NCBI RefSeq assembly: GCF_001638985.1
Contig: NW_017265141.1
Coordinates: 1,047,001-1,111,000 of the forward strand
Origin: Phycomyces blakesleeanus NRRL 1555(-)
Taxonomy: Eukaryota > Mucoromycota > Mucoromycetes > Mucorales > Phycomycetaceae
Reading direction: 5' to 3'
Length of the DNA: 64,000 nt
Under the pieces are notes generated by a model that saw nothing but the letters and a program-made list of their open reading frames with translations, made no database searches and was not told where the DNA came from. Shown here in pieces: positions 1 to 11,164 of the stretch (position 1 is its first letter; each line of letters starts with the position of its first letter). The position numbers were made by a program, and so were the translations under genes.

Positions 1-609
1 GGCGCGTTTTGTGTCCTCCCCCCTTTTTTCCAACCCTGAGTTCATGTGCATTTTAATACATCTCCGCTTACCGGTAGTTTTAAGATTCTATTAATATATT
101 GATAACCTTTTCTTTTGCTAATATTTGTCTTTCAATTGGACAAAACTTCTTTAAGTATAGTTGAAATATTATATGCCATTGGTTACTACTAATTCATTGT
201 TCTTTTAATTTAGATTCTTTTAAATATTTCTTGCTTAATCATTGTTTTTATTGGATAAGACATAATTGCACTGTAGTGTATTTTATAAAAATACATTTTT
301 ATTGGTTTCTCAAATGGATATATTTTTTATTTATCGTTTTTATTGGTTATTACACTACACAATTACATTTTATATATCACTTTTATTGGCTGTTATGATA
401 GACATTACATTTTATACATCATTTTTATTGGTTATAAACAGTCAAATACATCATATACTTCCAATATTAAATATACTACTTTACACTGCAGTGGATAGTT
501 ACTTACAATTGCCTCCTTTGACGGTCTTTCCAGAGATGACTGACTCTTGCAATGGATGCCCAATTTTGATGGCATCTGGTGAAATCTATACCAACCCTCT
601 TAAGCATGT
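1..609. repeat. 5' subterminal region of CACTA element
   Basis: AT-rich stretch before the transposase ORF. It holds five copies of TTTTTATTGG (or CTTTTATTGG) at 245-254, 296-305, 337-346, 380-389 and 422-431, all in the same orientation and about 40-50 bp apart. Arrays of short subterminal motifs are usual in CACTA elements, where they bind the element's own proteins; that role here is inferred. The ATTGG core also matches an inverted CCAAT box, so a plain promoter function is possible. No 5' CACTA terminus is visible, so the left end of the element probably lies outside the window. An open frame at 266-679 in another reading frame has no recognisable domain. Confidence 0.45.
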
Positions 610-2762
610 TTGCATGTTTATTGCAAATCATTGTTCGATCACATCGCTGGTGAGAATCCAATTCCTGCCAGCACAATGATACAGCTTCCTCTGGGTAGAC
701 AGCTTGCAGTTGCTTTGGCCAACGACCGCACCAGAAAAGAGATGTTGTATCGCCACCATCATACGCAAAAGGCTGATGGCAGCATTTCCGATGTCTTTGA
801 CGGACAGGCATACCAGTCAAAGAAGCATCTTTTCTCGGGTGAAAACGACATCGCCATTTCGCTGTCTGTTGATGGGTTTGCTCCCCATAGTGTTCCGGGT
901 TCGGTAACCATTGTCCACGTTACCAACCTCAACCTTCCCCCAATGATCCGCTACGAGCGCAGCCGTATGATCCAAGTCGCGATCATCCCTGGTCCCAAAG
1001 CACCCGCCGACTTCTGGTCATTCCTGGAGCCTGTTCTGAAAGAACTTCGGATTCTCCAAGCCGGTGGAATGGTTGTGAAGACACCATCTGGAGATATTAG
1101 TGCAAAAGTCCATGTACTAATGACAACTGGCGACATCCCAGTTCTGGGAAAGATGGCTTGTCATGTGGGCCATATGAGTAAGGATGGCTGCCGCATCTGC
1201 CACGTTGTGGGTCAATCTCCTGGCCATGGCCAATATTTCCGAATGTCATCTGCCATCACCATGCGCACACCGGAAAGTTTCAAGCACTTTGATGAGGTGG
1301 CCTCATCCAGCAAAAAAGGGTTAACTGGCCAATCTCCCTTCTCCTTACTGGATTCCTTCTCTGGTCCGTTCTTCTTTGCATTGGATGAAATGCACGGCAT
1401 TTGCCACGGCATTGGCAAACAGGTCTGGGGGCTCGTGTGTGGCAAGTATGGAAAAGATCATCCTCTCTCTCTCTCCCTTGCTGCTCAGAAAGAAATTGGT
1501 ACTGCCATGGTGTCAACCAGAAGAAGTATTCCGACATCTTTCCACGGTGCATGGATCAACATCGCAACAAGATCAGGGTACTTCCGGGCTGTGGACTGGG
1601 CTGACTTCATCTTGTTTGTTATCCCCACGCTTGTGGCAGAGCGTGTCCGTGACCAAGCTGCCCGTAAGGCATTGCTTGACCTGGTGCAGACATGCAACCT
1701 ACTCATGAGCTGGGAGTTATCAGCAGAGGAGAAAACCTTGATCAAAACGTAAGCTTTAATTATAATTAATATTATTATTTTATAACTTGTGTTAACTTAT
1801 CTTTTTTTTTTAGAAATCTCGTCGCATGGAATGCGTATCTGGAAGCCTCGCTAGCTAAAGGAGAGGTCCAGCTCAAGGTCTTTACGATCAACCAGCACCT
1901 CCTGCAGCACTATCCCGCAATGATAGAAGCGTATGGTCCCCCCAGAGCGTATAGTGCACGATCTGTCGAGAGGACGATTGGGGAATACTCGCGAGCAATA
2001 AAGAGTAATTCGGCAATTGGAATCAACGCTGGCAACATCATGCTTGGCTTGACACAGATTCGACAGATGAGAGTTGAAAATTCAATAACGACAACAGCAA
2101 CAGTAACAGCAACAACTCTCCTTCAGTATGACGATCCCTCTGCTGGTTGGCCAATTGACCGAGAAGGTAGTAATGTTGGTACTGATTCTGACATTGAGTT
2201 CTGGGGGCCTTTGAGGAACAGAACGATTGTTGATAGTTTTGGAGGCATTTCTTGTCTTCCAGAGCTTCTTCAAAAGTTCTACGAATCAAAGGGGGAAGAG
2301 TGTAGTATGATTGGAGCAGCCATTAAAACAAGCCGTAAGGCATTTGTAAATGGTTGTGTTATTGACTCTGCACTCGACCATAATTGTGTAAGAGAGGCAC
2401 ATAACGTCAGACTTCAGGTTCAGGTTGATGAGAACCGCAACATTGGGTAAAGCTACTCTCCAGTCTACAAGGATTTCTTTGGGAAGGTCGTCGTTTTCTT
2501 TGAGCACAAGCTCAACAACAAGAGGTGGCCGCTTGTCCTTGTCAATGTTTATGCAGTTCGTTTGGTAAATAGTATACCAGTCATCAACAATGGGCAAATG
2601 AAGCCAATGGTAGTTCACCTGGCAGATGTCAAAGAATTAGTTGGTTTGGTGAAGTCGGACACGACTATAAACACAATAACAACAGCAGCAACAACATATG
2701 TAGTGTGGCCAGAGCTTAACCGCGGCCCAAAACTGTCACTTGGTTCTCTTGCAGACTTATAA
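610..2762 (+). pseudogene. TNP2-type (CACTA/En-Spm) transposase, broken
   Basis: Transposase of the TNP2 family (Pfam Transposase_21), which cuts and pastes CACTA elements. Exon 1 (open from 610; first in-frame ATG at 676) shows family hallmarks: SLSVDGFAPHSVPGS, NLPP, IIPGPKAP followed by a FLEPVLKEL segment, TGDIPVLGKMACHVGH, and the Cys pair in DGCRICHV. A GT-AG intron at 1749-1813 joins it to exon 2, which continues the family pattern (TINQHLLQHYPAMIEAYGP, SVERTIGEYSRAIKSN). An in-frame TAA at 2448-2450 interrupts the protein. The same frame then reopens to 2762 with the expected tail (DFFGKVVVFFEHK, VHLADVKELVGLV). The 5' end is not resolved, and the ORF may lack its N-terminus. With the stop the copy looks inactive, but otherwise little decayed, so it is probably young. 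Confidence 0.8.
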
Positions 2763-3191
2763 TTTTTTTTTCTTGTAATACATTATTTTTTTTCAAATTG
2801 TCTTAACATATTTTATCCTCCCAGCAAAAAGTTTAGATATTTTTCTCTCTTTTACCTCTGACTTTTAATAGTCATCAATTGCAATCTACATTTACTAAAA
2901 ATGTAAAGTCTGTAGTTAAAATGTACTTTTGTCTATCAGGAGATTTAATTTTAGATGGTCAATCTGCTTTTTGTCAATCTTTTCAAAAAACAGAGATTTT
3001 CTAGTTTCAAATTGGATTTTTGGTGATTTTTTAATTATTATAGGCCAAAAACAAAGTCACAAATACAAAAAACCGCCCCTATTTGTCGTAGTGATTAATA
3101 AAAATAAATAGAAAAATAAGTCAAATTGCATACTTGTATGCTTTAATTCAAAAATAAAATATAATAATTAAACTTGAGGAAAATATTCATA
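2763..3191. other. 3' end of CACTA element and intergenic gap
   Basis: AT-rich sequence after the transposase. It contains the presumed 3' terminus of the element, ending ...CCCCTATTTGTCGTAGTG at 3093, which read on the minus strand begins CACTACGACAAATAGGGG. Beyond 3093 the DNA is AT-rich spacer up to the stop codon of the TRAPPC10 gene. No gene was recognised. Confidence 0.55.
3073..3093 (-). repeat. CACTA terminal inverted repeat (3' end)
   Basis: On the minus strand the sequence starts CACTACGACAAATAGGGG, the canonical terminus of CACTA/En-Spm elements. It lies about 330 bp downstream of the transposase stop, in the expected outward orientation. The matching 5' copy is not in the window. 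Position 1 begins GGCGCGTTTTGTG, which only loosely resembles the inner part of this repeat, so the true left end may lie just upstream. Confidence 0.6.
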
Positions 3192-6100
3192 TTAAGTCGC
3201 CTCTCCTACTATCTCTCTTAATCCACTTCGACCGTTAGCAGAAGAGATATCTGGAGATAATGCTGGGCGTTCAGGATTACTGGCAAACGTCGGTAACATC
3301 TGCGGCTGAAGGAAGCGTTGCTGTTGTTCAATAAAGAATGTAGCTGTGGTGGACTTTGGCTTCACAAGGATCTGCTGAGCACTGTTCACGTAAACTGTCG
3401 CAGAGAAAACATTGGATGACACGGCTGATACACGAACAGAAGGTAAAAGCAAGTTTCCAGTTTTAAGGGGTACAAGACTAATAGAAAACTCAGCAACCTC
3501 TCCAGGCTACATATAGAGAAATGGTTAGAAATTTATATTGTAAATTAAGAATACAGCTACTAATATACGATGCTTACTTTTGATGTAAATCGAAGGCGAC
3601 GTTTTCCCGAAAGTAACCAGTTGTCGTAATCCACATCAATATCGTAGAAGAAGTCTTCAAAAGGCTTGCTATCATCAGACTCTGCAGACCAATACATTGA
3701 TTGCTTGATACGTAACACACATGGACAAGCCTCAGAAACAAGCAAGTCTTTTTCTACTGAGAGAGCAAGCTCTACCGTATGAAGGATCTAAGATAAACCA
3801 CAGAGATTAACTTTGAGCTACGATCTAGTATAGTCCCATATACCTTGGATATAGGCACATCCAACAAGAATGATACGCCATGGATAGTGGCACTTGGTGT
3901 CTGTTCTTTAATTGTGTGTACTGTAATAGCCTCATGCTCCTGCAGAAAAACATACACCACCGCATATATTTATCCAGTAAGCATTTAACGAACATTGTAT
4001 TAAATTGAACTTTACCTCAAAAAAGTCTTCGATCAAATCAAGAAGTTCGACTTTTGTTTTCAAATCACGGTGAAGTAAAAAAGATTCACAGAGCTCAGCA
4101 TCAAAGTTATCCAAATGAACAACATCTGTTAACCCATAGCTGGCATAGTCCACAGACTGCAAGAACTTTTCGCGAACTTTGCTAAAAACATATGTAGCAT
4201 GCTGGCTTAGCTTGTGCTCGTCAAGCTTTCGCTTGAGCATTACTTCAACGCTTGTTTCGACCTCTTTTTTTTTAAAAAAAAAAATCAGTATTTACCAATG
4301 TGCACGAATTATCAAATTAAGTTACCATTCTTAACTGTGCGGTACTTGACATTAAACTGAACTTTGGATTTGAGTGTAGGGTCTGAATTTTTATCAGTTT
4401 TTAGTATAGTTTTTTTTTTTTTTAAAAATAAAACAAAAAAATAAAATAAGAGACATACCTTCGTCCGAGACATCTCGCTTCACTAGCTTGTAAACAAATG
4501 TGGCTAGCTGCTTGGGAAATAATGTCTACCAGTGATGCAAGTTCAGAAAAAGCAAAGCTCATATATTCTTATGCTTAGGACATACCAGATCCCATTGCTC
4601 TTCTTTGGGTTGACTTTCTACAACATATATTTTGGAAGGGCGTAGAGTAGATCCCAATATTCTCACAGGCCATTTTCCATTGCAAGAAAGTTCAACCTTG
4701 AGAAAAACACTTGTATAAAATTGGAATTAAGACAGGGTTTTTAAACGAGGGAAAAAAACAAACATTTCTTTTAAAACAAAGGAGTCTTACCAAGTTTCTC
4801 TAAAGATGCTAGACTCAGTAACAGTCAATGGTTCTATTACATGAATGGTATCGGCGGATATAAATTTGCGTGCCTTATTTTCAGTTGTGTATGACACTGT
4901 AGTTTTGACCTGTAAAGAAGAAAATATAAGATACATAGCTCTGTTCTCTTAAAATATCTTTGACAAATTTATACTCTATATTCGTATTCGGTGTAGAGTC
5001 CTTCATAGGCAACATAGATTTCAAGCTCATGATCAGCTTCACAATCAGGTAATACGATTTCCCCAGAATCAAGTATCTCAAGCTCATGTTTTTTGGGAGA
5101 AGCCTCTCTGTCTACAATACCAAAATTAAGAGTTAGTAATCTATCGGGTTATGCATCGTACCAGCATAAGCGAAAATATCTGCTGTATTCACTTACCTTT
5201 GATATTCTGAATATATCCACACACTTCTTCATCCCTCAAAATCTTTAATCCATCTGTCTGCGGTTCTAGCAAAAGTCTTCCATTTGTGATAGTCGAAAGT
5301 CCAGATTTAATCGAGACCAAGAATTTCTGCCTCTCTCCAAGACAAACTAAACAAAAAATGTTAAAGAATGTCTAAATTTATACACGGCTGGTATTTAATA
5401 CCTTCATTTGGTTGCTGTACAATTGCACTGAGCTGCTTTACATCATGGTTTAGTCGAACAACACGTTTCTTTTGCCCAGCCCGCATAAAATTATGATAGA
5501 ACATAAGTTTTCCTAATCGCATCTCACACATCTCAACAACGTAGTTTCCGGAAGTAGATGTCTGTGTATCATTAATAAGTTTAAATACTCATCTTTATTT
5601 CGCATATAGCTATATCCACTTACATCACTTGTCAAGTAAAACGAATTCTTTCCTGGATTTAATGTTTGATTTTCAATAGTAAACCATATCTGTTCAGGAG
5701 AATTCCCTACGAGACAGAGCCGAAGACTATCAAAGTATAGACTCTTTGTAAAAAAAAGGTGTTGTTGTTGTTTTTAGAAAAATAGTATTAGAATCATTCC
5801 AAGGCTACTTGTTACCTTTGGGAGGTGAGAGTTTATACATATTTCAACACTTGTGCTGTTAACGGTGTCATCGTCAATAATTGATATAACGGCAATGGAA
5901 AACATCGGAGAGAATTGTCTTGCAATATCTAATGAATATCAAGATATGTTTTTATACCCCATACAAACTGTGGCGAAATTTACTTGGCTTACCTGTCTCA
6001 AGATTTATCACATCACGAAGTAGTTCATCCATATACAAATTTGCGTCTTCTTGAGATAAGTAATCCGCATTCTTTAACAAAGCAAGAACAGATTCTACAT

Positions 6101-8350
6101 ATGTGATAGAAGACCTATGTTAAGGACACCCGCTGAAATCTAATGTAATATTCTGTTTGGGTGTATTCATATATAAAAGGATATTGATTAATCTTCCCCA
6201 GCCGTTTTTGCGAGTCAGCACACTTGATCAAAAGGCTATTTTCAATAGATCCCCAATCTTCTCTCCCGAATTGTTTGATCATAGGCTCAAATATTTCGAC
6301 AGCTTCTTCATATTTGCCTCTTACGCTAATAGGTACATGTATCAGCTATTACTATTCTTAACACAAGATTTTCGTATTACAAATCCTTACTATTTCAAAG
6401 CCGCAATATCTCCATGAACACTCAATGCTGCTTTTGATCTATTACTGATTATATAGCCCTTGGTTGCCCTTGTGCTCAAAGCCTGCGACAATTAACTTAA
6501 GCATACAGTATACTAGCACAAATAGCAATTCCGTGCAATTACCATGTACATCTTGTCAAACGATTCTACAGAACTAATTGCTTCAAGTAAATTCTGGTTT
6601 GTAATTGTCCCCTTTGGCGAAAGATCTCCTTGGGACGGACTTTTTAAGGTAGGTTTAATGTCAAGGTAAATAGAGAAGGGTATAGTGTTTGGTAAACTTC
6701 CGTGCTTTACACCTAGTTTATCCAGCTATAAAACCACGTAAATATTATGAGAAATTGAAATAATACAATCAATTACTTTCGGCCGTCATATTACCTGTCT
6801 TCGAGCAGTCAAAAGTAGATCCGACTTTACAGCACTGTAAGGTTTGGTAAATCCAGAATCCATAGCTGCCAGCTGAGGGCACAGAGGCTCACATTCATTC
6901 ACCACATTCATACATGCAGAAAATACCCACGACTCTAGAAAATCATCCGCAAGTTGATCCTAGTGACAAAATAAGATAACTTATCACATGATAGGTTCTC
7001 TACAATCTGTACATCATTTTTGTTTGTGTTTTACATACTGTATTTTCACGAATGGCTGGTATAAAATTTGTGATAAAGAGCTGAGCTCTTCCGCATACTT
7101 CAATCACTCTTTGAAGCTTCAATAACATACGACACTGTCTTGCAAAAAGATAACTTCTGAAATCAAACACTGAAATGCTGTTTTTGTTGATAAGGTCTCG
7201 GTAATCTTTCCGCTTGAAATCCAAGACATTGCCGCTGTCATCTCCAAAGTCCGTTCCTCCAAAATGGCCAAACCACGCTAGGGCCTTGTCTAATTATTTC
7301 TCGTATATTAGATCCTTAATACTACATAATGTACTAAGGTGTGTCCAAACCTCTCAATACTTGAAAAAATGATGCTTCGAGCTCATCATACTGAATCAAT
7401 GCGTCTTCATACAGCGTCATAATTTCAAAGGCTTGGGCCAAACCTTCCTGTTATAATTATATATAAAATACTTAGCCCGCATTTCTTGGCTGCTATGAAT
7501 ATAAGCCTTACTTTCAGTATAAAGAAAGTACAATAATTCCAGCCAGGCATATGTCGCTGCATATCAAGTCGTCTGGTATCTTCTTGTGTTTGAAGGACAT
7601 GCATATCAAAGCTCGATAGGATGTATTCTTTCATTTTATCCAAAAATATTGCCCAGTTCTCGGAAGCTGGTCCATCTGGATCGTGAATACGAATATAGGA
7701 ACATCTGCATATCCATCGATAAAGTAAGGAAGGTCAGTTCAGCAGTTATTTGTAGCTGACATTCAACCAACCTTTCCTGCTTTCCTTGGTTAAAATCAGT
7801 TCGTATCTTGTCATATACAGTAGTTTTAAGTCCCAAGTAACTGTTTGTCTTTTTTGCATCTTGACCAGCAACATAGACGACCATCCACTCTTGATTCTTT
7901 TTCCCCGTAATAAAATCCACCCATTGTTTGATTTGTTTTTTGACCTTGTTTTTATAAATTTCGTTATCCTGAAGAATAATAGATATGTAAGTAATATAAT
8001 TTTGAGATGAATGCTAGAATGATCTCTTACTTCGCATGCAACAAAATACAGATTAAGGTAATTTGTTTGCATTGTCGATAGGAGTTGAGGTGTCTGATCA
8101 AAGCTAAACCTCTTTAGATCCACTTCGAGAGAGTGGATTAAGCTTGGGCCTCTTTGGCTCGACGGCTGCCATTTTAGATTCTTAAGGGGTAGCCGGGAAG
8201 AAAGGTCATCTGCAATTAAGGGCCACACCCCATACTCATCACAATCTGGGTAGAAGTCAAGGAAAATGCTTTTGTGAGTATGAGACGGGGCAGTCTCTAT
8301 TTTATCTAGCATATACACTCACAGGTCACTGTTACTCTTCTTCCATTCAT
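3192..8350 (-). CDS. trs130: TRAPP II complex subunit TRAPPC10 / Trs130
   Basis: Large subunit of the TRAPP II tethering complex, which acts as a Rab (Ypt31/Rab11) exchange factor in late-Golgi traffic. The start is a short first exon at 8350 (MNGRRVTVT). It joins an exon reading YCDEYGVWPLIADDLSSRL, which matches the family opening VTVTYSDPFGLFPLI. Further N-terminal landmarks are RLPLKNLKWQPSSQRGPS, NYLNLYFVACE, WMVVYVAGQDAKK, MPGWNYCTFFILK and LAWFGHFGG. The helical solenoid follows (LLEAISSVESFDKMYM, SVHGDIAALK), then Ig-like C-terminal parts ending LLPSVRV, QILVKPKSTTATFFIEQ and a stop at 3192. Roughly twenty short introns split the gene, so the exact exon set was not fully worked out. 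The encoded protein should be around 1,100-1,200 aa, normal for the family. It is divergent from the Siva-like gene, with 137 bp between the starts. Confidence 0.85.
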
Positions 8351-8487
8351 AGTTGAGACAAGTGAAGAAAGCTAATCCAACTTGGGTCGCACGCGTGCTT
8401 GAATGTCGTGGGCTCCGATAGAGCGACAGTCACCTATGCAAAACTCAAATCAGTTCTCTTTATTATCTGTTTTACCAAACACAAAAA
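8351..8487. promoter_or_regulatory. shared divergent promoter, trs130 / Siva-like
   Basis: Only 137 bp separate the two start codons, so both promoters and 5' UTRs must overlap here or extend into the genes. No TATA box or known operator was recognised. Confidence 0.4.
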
Positions 8488-9010
8488 ATGTCAAAGCGGG
8501 GACATGACGAAAGTGAGCTCGTCAATTCTCTTCGGCAGAAACTTAAAGTGGATCAATCTGCTAATCGGTATTATGGTAAAGCTTGCAATCATTGATTTAC
8601 AGCGCATCTTTGTTTGACATGCAATTGTCATTTGTGATTCTTTTTTTTTAGCCAAAAAAACATTCGAACTCTTAATGCAGGCACAAAGACCAAATCAGAG
8701 AAATTCTTTCAACGAGCCTTCTTATGCACTATTCAACACAGATATAAAGGACCCAGGGTTCTCTCTAAAAAATAAAGTCTCATGTCATAGATGTAGTACT
8801 CCAGGCCATGCCAATGAGTGCACATTTTGTGAAAAGGGATTCTGTGCAGACTGTTCTCAAAGATGTGAACTGTGTAACAACATGTATTGTACAACATGTT
8901 CTATTATCGAGTAAGTTTTATTGATATGACTATTTGAAATTTAAATCACTTTTCATAGCTACTCGTCCTCGCAAGACAGAATTTTCTGTTTGTCATGTAT
9001 AAATCCATAA
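8488..9010 (+). CDS. Siva-family zinc-binding protein
   Basis: Three exons, 8488-8575, 8652-8910 and 8959-9010, all GT-AG and frame-consistent, giving about 132 aa. The N-terminus (SKRGHDESELVNSLRQKLKV, then AKKTFELLMQAQR) is a short charged helix region like that of Siva. The C-terminal third is a dense cysteine module: CHRCSTPGH, CTFCEKGFCADC, CELCNNMYCTTC, and after the last intron DYSSSQDRIFCLSC. This spacing matches the Siva zinc-binding C-terminus (Pfam Siva). Siva in animals is linked to death-receptor (CD27) signalling and apoptosis, so its role in a fungus is unknown. The predicted product is small and probably cytosolic or nuclear. The gene converges with the lectin gene; the stops are 76 bp apart with a poly-T tract between. 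Other RING/B-box-like zinc modules are possible alternatives, but the N-terminal match favours Siva. Confidence 0.7.
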
Positions 9011-9086
9011 ACCACCCACATCATCTTGGAAAACATAATTTTTTTTTTATTGAATTAAATAATCATGGTCAAGTACAATATAATAT

Positions 9087-10529
9087 TCAGAATTGCTTCA
9101 TACTGTTATTCTTCTCGTACATGCGGTAGCCGACAAACAATACACCAACAAGCCCTGCTGCAGCCAATAATTTCAAAATAAACATAAAGAATCCACCAGA
9201 CTTTTTCTTTGACTTGGAAGAAGATGGGGCCTATAGTGACAAAAGTTAATAAAAAAGCCTAACTTGTACATATTTCTGCCTTTTCCAATGCAAATCATTC
9301 GACTTACTGGAATGTACTCCTTGGGTTTGGGAATCAATGTCTTTGTGGTTACGTAGACAATGTCGTGGTTATCTGTATAAAGGATGTTAGTATCGGCGAT
9401 ACGCTTATAATTATTCTAATATTATACCTGTTAATTCACCAGTGTGGGCAGTGAATCCGAGATAAAACTGATCAGGAAGCTTAACATCGTGGACCTATTC
9501 AAACAGCCATAAATACATATTTTGATCACAATCATTTATAACCTTTTACCTTGAAACATTCTTCCCAAACATTTTCTTCTCTCCATTGCACATCAAGTTG
9601 AAGATAATTATCTTTATAGTAAGTCAATCGAGCCTTTGTGGGAATTTCTCTCGCTCTGAAATCAGCCTAAATCCAATCAAATTTAAGTCGATGTGCCTTT
9701 TATCCGCAGTGATTCTTACCTCACAACCACCCAATTCAGTCGGTCTTCCATCTTTGTCGTTATCATAAGATTTAATACCATCACCAAGCATGCTGCTAAT
9801 ATAAGGAAATGTGTGTTTCTGTTTTAATTCGTTCAAGTATAAGTATTTCGAATTATCAATTGATGTAATGGTAAAATAATTACATGTGCACGCTCATTAT
9901 CATAAGTATCAAAGAAGACACCTAGCCCTTCGAATTGATTCACCGAACCAAACACAGGACCAGTCGATGTACGCTGCTTGGTGAGCCACACTAAAAAGTA
10001 TAAGCCATTAGGGTTACAGTGCATAATACATACAAGTATATGTGGGTACATATATTGTGGATACTTACATGCAAATCCATCACCGTAAAGATGACCTGTT
10101 GGACCGTCTACATTAAACTCAAACTCAATCTCGAAGTTTGTAGCAGTAACGGGCTGGGATAGATGAGCTTAATTAGTGTGGGATGGAATTATTATAGACA
10201 CTCACCAGTCGGGACCAGAGGAAACCAACTTGGGAAGGTCTATTTCCGGTGAGTCGAATGTGGTGATTCGTGTTTACGATGGCGTTTCCACCAAAGTCAA
10301 ACCAGCGATTCTGGAGGTCATCATCTAAAAAAGGGAAAATAATCAGATGAGATGCCTGATGCTGTGCGTCACGGATTATTGTTTTTCTTTTACCTATGAA
10401 AGGCACAGAAAGAGAATGCGTTCGAAGTGGAACTGCTGCTTGCTGGTTGTTCTGATCACTGCTTACTTGGGCAAGAACTCCTGGTAAGAATGCCCAGGCT
10501 GAAAAAACTAAGGCCAGAAAAGGACGCAT
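9087..10529 (-). CDS. L-type (legume-like) ER/Golgi lectin, VIP36/LMAN2 group
   Basis: Cargo receptor for high-mannose glycoproteins in the early secretory pathway. The start at 10529 gives a signal peptide (MRPFLALVFSAWAFLPGVLA). After it come the lectin landmarks VPLRTHSLSVPF, FDFGGNAIVN, GFLWSRLPVTATNFEIEFEF, GDGFAVWLTKQ, GLGVFFDTYDNERAH, the metal/sugar site region GDGIKSYDNDKDGRP, GGCEADFRAR, and WEECFKV with GELTDNHDI. The tail has a linker (PKPKEYIPAPSSSKSKKK), one membrane span (GGFFMFILKLLAAAGLVGVL) and a short cytosolic tail YRMYEKNNSMKQF. The terminal Phe resembles ER-exit signals of this class. The gene has several short introns, for example one ending CATCTATCCCAG near 10150. The total of about 320 aa fits VIP36/VIPL better than ERGIC-53 or Emp47, which carry extra coiled coil. 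Confidence 0.85.
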
Positions 10530-11164
10530 AATGTGCCTGTCAAAGAGAAGCCTTAAAACCTCGCGTACAAAGGGAGCGCAGAAACAAAGACTTTGAAGTA
10601 ACCGCTACAAACACCGCTTGGCGCCTGGAAGACTCAGAAAATGACGCAGACTTCGTTTTAAGCATCCGATATGCAGAACGTTTTTTTTTTGGTATTCAGT
10701 ATCAAACTCATGAAGTTAATTCTGATAGTTTTATAATGATCAAATTGACTTACTTGTTTCAATAAAATAAAGCTAATTAATAAAAACGATACGTTCTGAT
10801 ACATGGAATGATTGAAAACCACATGCAATTGGAAAATACCAATATATATTTGATTTGTGGTTCCTAATAACCACAGATTATTTTGCTTATTATTCTTTTG
10901 CAAATACATTCTTCACTTTTACTAGTAGTAATATTAAGAGGTATATTTTTACTTATTTTCAAGTAGCCAAATAATTACATAAATCTGTTGGACATCTTAA
11001 TAGTCTTATTGCACTCAAGGTCACTTAAATCAACAACCTCTACAGCTGCTTCAGAACATATATAATGTTGTAACACACTTATGACGGCAATGCACGTGAT
11101 AGTCGTGACCTGCTTTATATGTTCATTTTTATTCTCAACCAGGAGTTGCTTGATAGTTCACACC
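10530..11164. other. divergent intergenic region, lectin / alpha-SNAP
   Basis: 635 bp between two divergent genes. The part near the lectin start is GC-richer (10545-10660); the remainder is AT-rich. An 83-codon open frame on the minus strand (10658-10909) is AT-biased and shows no domain. Promoters for both genes are presumed here; no specific site was recognised. Confidence 0.4.

Noticed and set aside
610..612. Start codon for the transposase at 610
   Set aside because: The codon is TTG, not ATG. The first in-frame ATG is at 676 and an upstream exon is possible, so 610 only marks where the frame opens.
266..679. 137-codon open frame upstream of the transposase
   Set aside because: AT-biased, no domain, and it overlaps the transposase frame; more likely subterminal transposon DNA.
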